8,545 nt of DNA, taken from assembly GCA_031253705.1 (NCBI GenBank), contig JAIRVW010000314.1:1-8545 (forward strand), in the 5' to 3' direction. The notes beneath the pieces are model-generated. The model worked only from the letters and a program-made list of their open reading frames with translations, was not told where the DNA came from and searched no databases. Of this stretch, positions 6,356 through 8,545 are shown piece after piece (position 1 is the first letter of the stretch; the number at the start of each line of letters is the position of its first letter). The position numbers and the translations under genes are program-made. The stretch comes from Brucellaceae bacterium (GTDB lineage: Bacteria > Pseudomonadota > Alphaproteobacteria > Rhizobiales > Rhizobiaceae).

Positions 6356-6372
6356 TTGACTTGAATACAAAT
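6356..6372 (+). promoter_or_regulatory. Copy 2 of the shared 17-bp element (DRL side)
   Basis: TTGACTTGAATACAAAT on the plus strand differs at only two positions from the minus-strand copy at 6165-6181. TTGACT (6356-6361) is a good -35; TATCCG (6379-6384) lies 17 nt on as a weak -10. The spacer is filled by the inverted repeat TTGAA-N8-TTCAA (6361-6378), a likely operator. The DRL ATG begins 78 nt after the element. Confidence 0.55.
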
Positions 6373-6449
6373 GTTCAATATCCGATTAGATAAGCTGATA
6401 AAATCAGAAAGAGCGGTACACCGGTTTCAGGCGCTCTCAGGAGGATCTC

Positions 6450-7769
6450 ATGACGACCAATGTTGCACTGACAGGGCTTGCCCGTGATATGAAAGCCCGC
6501 GCGGATACCGGCAGGCCAATTCGTATCGGCCTGATCGGATCAGGTGAAATGGGTACAGATATTGTGACCCGTGTTGCACATATGCCGGGCATTGAGATCG
6601 GTGCGATTTCTGAGTTGCGCGTTCCGAATGCTCTGAAGGCCGTGGATATTGCATTTCAGGAGAGCGGGCATGGCCGTGAGGCGAATACCGCATCCGAACT
6701 GACAGCCGCTATGGAAGCGCATAAGGTTGCTGTTACCGACAATGCTGACCTGATCCTTGAAAATGATCTGATTGATGTGGTGATCGATGCGACGGGCGTT
6801 CCTGCTGTCGGTGCTGAAATCGGTCTGCGTGCGATGGAACACGGCAAGCATCTCGTGATGATGAATGTTGAAGCGGATGTGACCATCGGTGCTTATCTGA
6901 AAAGCGAAGCCGATCGCCTCGGTGTTACCTATTCGCTTGGTGCCGGCGACGAGCCGTCTTCCTGCATGGAGCTGATTGAATTCGTTTCCGCTATGGGGCA
7001 TCCGATTGTTGCTGCCGGTAAGGGTAAAAACAATCCGCTGAACATTGATGCGGTGCCGGACGCCTATATGGAAGAAGCCATCCGCCGCAATATGAATGTG
7101 CGTATGCTGGTTGAATTTGTAGACGGTTCCAAAACCATGGTGGAAATGGCGGCAATCGCTAATGCCACCGGTCTGGTGCCGGACAAAGCCGGTATGCACG
7201 GCCCCGCGGCTACACTCGACCAACTGTCTTCGACCCTGATCCCTGAAAAAGACGGCGGCGTGCTCTCCCGTGTGGGTGTTGTCGATTACACCATCGGTAA
7301 AGGTGTGGCACCGGGTGTATTTGTGGTTGCCGACATGTCTCATCCGCGTATCAGTGAGCGCATGGAAGATCTGAAGATGGGTAAAGGCCCGTATTTCACC
7401 TTTCACCGTCCGTATCACCTGACCTCGCTGGAAGTACCGCTGACCTGCGCTCGTGTCGTGCTTTACGGCAAGCCGGATATGGTGCCGCTGGATAAGCCTG
7501 TGGCGGAAGTGGCTGCCGTTGCCAAGAAAGATATGGCGGTTGGTGAAACCCTCGATGCGATTGGTGAATATTGCTACCGCGCATGGATCATGACGGCCGG
7601 TGAGGCACGTAGCGCCAAGGCTATTCCATGTGGTTTGCTGCAGGGCGGTGTTGTTACTGCACCGATCAAAAAAGGCGAGCTGATCACCTATGCCAATGCC
7701 GCTGTAGCAGCAGGTTCCAAGATTGCGGAACTGCGCGCCCGTCAGGACAAGCTGGTTTACGGCGTCTGA
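6450..7769 (+). CDS. drl: DXR-like (DRL) / COG4091 NAD(P)-dependent oxidoreductase with C-terminal SAF domain
   Basis: This is a 439-residue cytoplasmic oxidoreductase, often annotated as homoserine dehydrogenase-like. The N-terminal Rossmann domain shows IRIGLIGSGEMG (24-35) and VIDATGVP (111-118); a central catalytic part includes LGAGDEPSSCMELIEF (163-178), KGKNNPLN (191-198) and FTFHRPYHLTSLEVP (316-330); the end is a SAF domain (about 350-420, AVAKKDMAVGE ... PIKKGELITYAN). This architecture is that of the Brucella abortus DRL enzyme, shown to convert 1-deoxy-D-xylulose 5-phosphate to 2-C-methyl-D-erythritol 4-phosphate in place of DXR. The resemblance, recalled from memory, runs the whole length, including the MTTNVALTGLARD start. 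AGGAGG lies 5 nt before the ATG. It is first in an operon with an AcoA-like E1 alpha gene and divergent from a PTS, a catabolic setting. Whether it is the cell's biosynthetic DXR, or a catabolic relative with another substrate, cannot be decided here. Confidence 0.85.
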   Translation: MTTNVALTGLARDMKARADTGRPIRIGLIGSGEMGTDIVTRVAHMPGIEIGAISELRVPNALKAVDIAFQESGHGREANTASELTAAMEAHKVAVTDNADLILENDLIDVVIDATGVPAVGAEIGLRAMEHGKHLVMMNVEADVTIGAYLKSEADRLGVTYSLGAGDEPSSCMELIEFVSAMGHPIVAAGKGKNNPLNIDAVPDAYMEEAIRRNMNVRMLVEFVDGSKTMVEMAAIANATGLVPDKAGMHGPAATLDQLSSTLIPEKDGGVLSRVGVVDYTIGKGVAPGVFVVADMSHPRISERMEDLKMGKGPYFTFHRPYHLTSLEVPLTCARVVLYGKPDMVPLDKPVAEVAAVAKKDMAVGETLDAIGEYCYRAWIMTAGEARSAKAIPCGLLQGGVVTAPIKKGELITYANAAVAAGSKIAELRARQDKLVYGV

Positions 7770-7838
7770 TTAATCTGAATTTCGGTAATTGGGTCGTGCG
7801 GATCGCTGATCTGTCACGGCCGTGAGGAGTAACCTTTG

Positions 7839-8545
7839 ATGGCTCAGCTCAAAAAAGCTCAGACGGACGATAGCGCGAAGGGTGATTTGCGCAATCTGCC
7901 CTTTGCTTTCCGTGAATATTCACCGGAAAAGCTCAAAGAAGCGCTGCATAAAATGTATCTGATCCGTCGCTTTGAAGAAGGTGCGGAAGAAAGCTACACA
8001 CGCGGACTGATCCACGGCACCATGCATCTGTCTATCGGACAGGAAGCCAGTGCCATGGGAATTTGTCTGCCGCTGGAAGAAAATGACATGATCGGCTCGA
8101 CCCATCGCGGCCATGGTCATTGTATCGCCAAAGGTGCTGACATTGGCCGCATGTTTGCAGAGTTTTTTGGCAAGGAAACCGGCTATTGCAAAGGCCGCGG
8201 CGGTTCCATGCATATTGCGGATGTTTCCAAAGGCAATCTCGGTGCCAATGGTATTGTCGGCGGCGGTATTCCGATTGCTGTGGGCGCTGCTTTGTCTGCC
8301 AAGAAGCAGAAAAACGGTAAAGTCGTCATCTCTTTCTTCGGCGATGGTGCCAATAATGAGGGCGCTTTCCATGAAGCGCTGAATATGGCTGCGGTGTGGA
8401 AATTGCCGGTGGTTTTCGTGTGCGAAAACAATGGTTACGGCATGTCCACTTCGACCAAGCGCTCGACTGCCGTTGAAAATATTGCTGATCGTGCAGCGGC
8501 CTATAATATGCCGGGTGTGATTGTTGACGGTAACAACCTGTCCGA
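7839..8545 (+). CDS. Thiamine-diphosphate E1 alpha subunit, acetoin dehydrogenase (AcoA)-like, 3'-partial
   Basis: The first 235 residues are present and the gene runs off the right edge. It encodes the alpha chain of a two-subunit ThDP-dependent dehydrogenase that cleaves or decarboxylates a keto substrate and passes the acyl group to a lipoyl E2. Seen are MYLIRRFEE (39-47), [13 protein letters not shown] (87-99), [14 protein letters not shown] (119-132), [12 protein letters not shown] (134-145) and the ThDP/Mg motif [15 protein letters not shown] (168-182) ending at ENN (196-198). The [21 protein letters not shown] and [11 protein letters not shown] forms resemble acetoin dehydrogenase alpha more than pyruvate dehydrogenase alpha, which usually reads SYRDHGH and GGHGIVG. 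An N-terminal extension of about 30 residues precedes the domain. ATG at 7839 has GAGGAG 9 nt upstream. It follows the DRL gene by 69 nt with no terminator, so the two are probably co-transcribed. E1 beta and E2 are expected just beyond the window. Confidence 0.9.
   Translation, partial: MAQLKKAQTDDSAKGDLRNLPFAFREYSPEKLKEALHKMYLIRRFEEGAEESYTRGLIHGTMHLSIGQEASAMGICLPLEENDMIGSTHRGHGHCIAKGADIGRMFAEFFGKETGYCKGRGGSMHIADVSKGNLGANGIVGGGIPIAVGAALSAKKQKNGKVVISFFGDGANNEGAFHEALNMAAVWKLPVVFVCENNGYGMSTSTKRSTAVENIADRAAAYNMPGVIVDGNNLS

Larger units (their letters stand above)
6077..6449. promoter_or_regulatory. Divergent control region, PTS operon / DRL-E1 operon
   Basis: These 373 bp hold no convincing gene. 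The outer parts, next to each start, are AT-rich; the middle (about 6182-6350) is closer to genome composition. The region contains two copies of a 17-bp element in opposite orientation, one near each promoter, an inverted repeat within one promoter spacer, and a terminator-like hairpin at 6261-6288. Ribosome binding sites are GGGAGG on the minus strand for IIC and AGGAGG at 6439-6444, 5 nt before the DRL ATG. A 66-codon minus-strand frame at 6178-6378 has no recognisable product and is not called. Confidence 0.75.

Noticed and set aside
6178..6378. 66-codon minus-strand frame in the divergent control region, considered as a leader peptide or small protein
   Set aside because: It lacks a recognisable domain, spans both promoter elements and has low-complexity basic composition. 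It would have to be transcribed from inside the opposite operon's promoter.
6540..7418. Long minus-strand open frame (292 codons) opposite the DRL gene
   Set aside because: It is an antisense shadow of a well-supported gene; the His/Ile/Asn-rich product matches no family I recognise.
7815..7824. CACGGCCGTG palindrome between the DRL and E1 alpha genes
   Set aside because: It is only 10 bp with no loop or T-run and abuts the ribosome binding site; a chance palindrome is the simplest reading.
1..8545. CRISPR arrays, tRNA/rRNA genes, insertion sequences, phage or toxin-antitoxin genes
   Set aside because: Both strands were read for regularly spaced repeats, tRNA-like cloverleaves, transposase motifs and small toxin pairs; none were seen.

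Overview
The window is ordinary protein-coding bacterial DNA of moderate GC, with no RNA genes, insertion sequences or phage genes seen. The proteins look alphaproteobacterial. The SAF-domain dehydrogenase in particular closely resembles, from memory, the DXR-like (DRL) protein of Brucella, so a member of the Brucellaceae or a nearby Rhizobiales lineage is most likely. The taxonomy is an inference, since there is no rRNA gene here.

Left half (1-3788), an uptake and amide/amino-acid catabolism locus. A peptide-type ABC transporter ATPase (DppF/OppF-like, 5' end cut by the window edge) runs rightward and ends at a terminator. Facing it, on the minus strand, is a two-gene operon: a flavin reductase-like FMN protein followed 4 nt later by an Asp/Glu/hydantoin-racemase family protein with a TTG start. 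This operon diverges from an M24 metallopeptidase (Xaa-Pro aminopeptidase/creatinase fold) across a 186-bp AT-rich control region that carries a quasi-palindromic operator candidate. A near-perfect bidirectional terminator (3753-3788) closes this half.

Right half (3789-8545), a sugar-alcohol-like uptake and catabolism locus. On the minus strand is a complete galactitol-family PTS permease in the order IIC, IIA, IIB. It diverges across a 373-bp control region from a rightward operon: a DRL/COG4091 NAD(P)-dependent dehydrogenase with a C-terminal SAF domain, then the start of a thiamine-diphosphate E1 alpha subunit of acetoin-dehydrogenase (AcoA) type, cut by the right edge. The two divergent transcription units each begin near a copy of the same 17-bp element (15 of 17 identical, opposite orientations), which ties them together as one regulon.

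The most interesting reading is of the right half as a pathway. A PTS delivers a phosphorylated polyol, a DXR-like reductoisomerase converts it to a 1-deoxy-2-ketose phosphate, and an acetoin-cleaving-type E1 splits that alpha-hydroxy methyl ketone to acetyl-CoA plus an aldose phosphate. 2-C-methyl-D-erythritol (giving MEP, then DXP, then acetyl-CoA and glyceraldehyde 3-phosphate) fits every step chemically. This is a hypothesis from gene content and mechanism; nothing in the sequence alone fixes the substrate.
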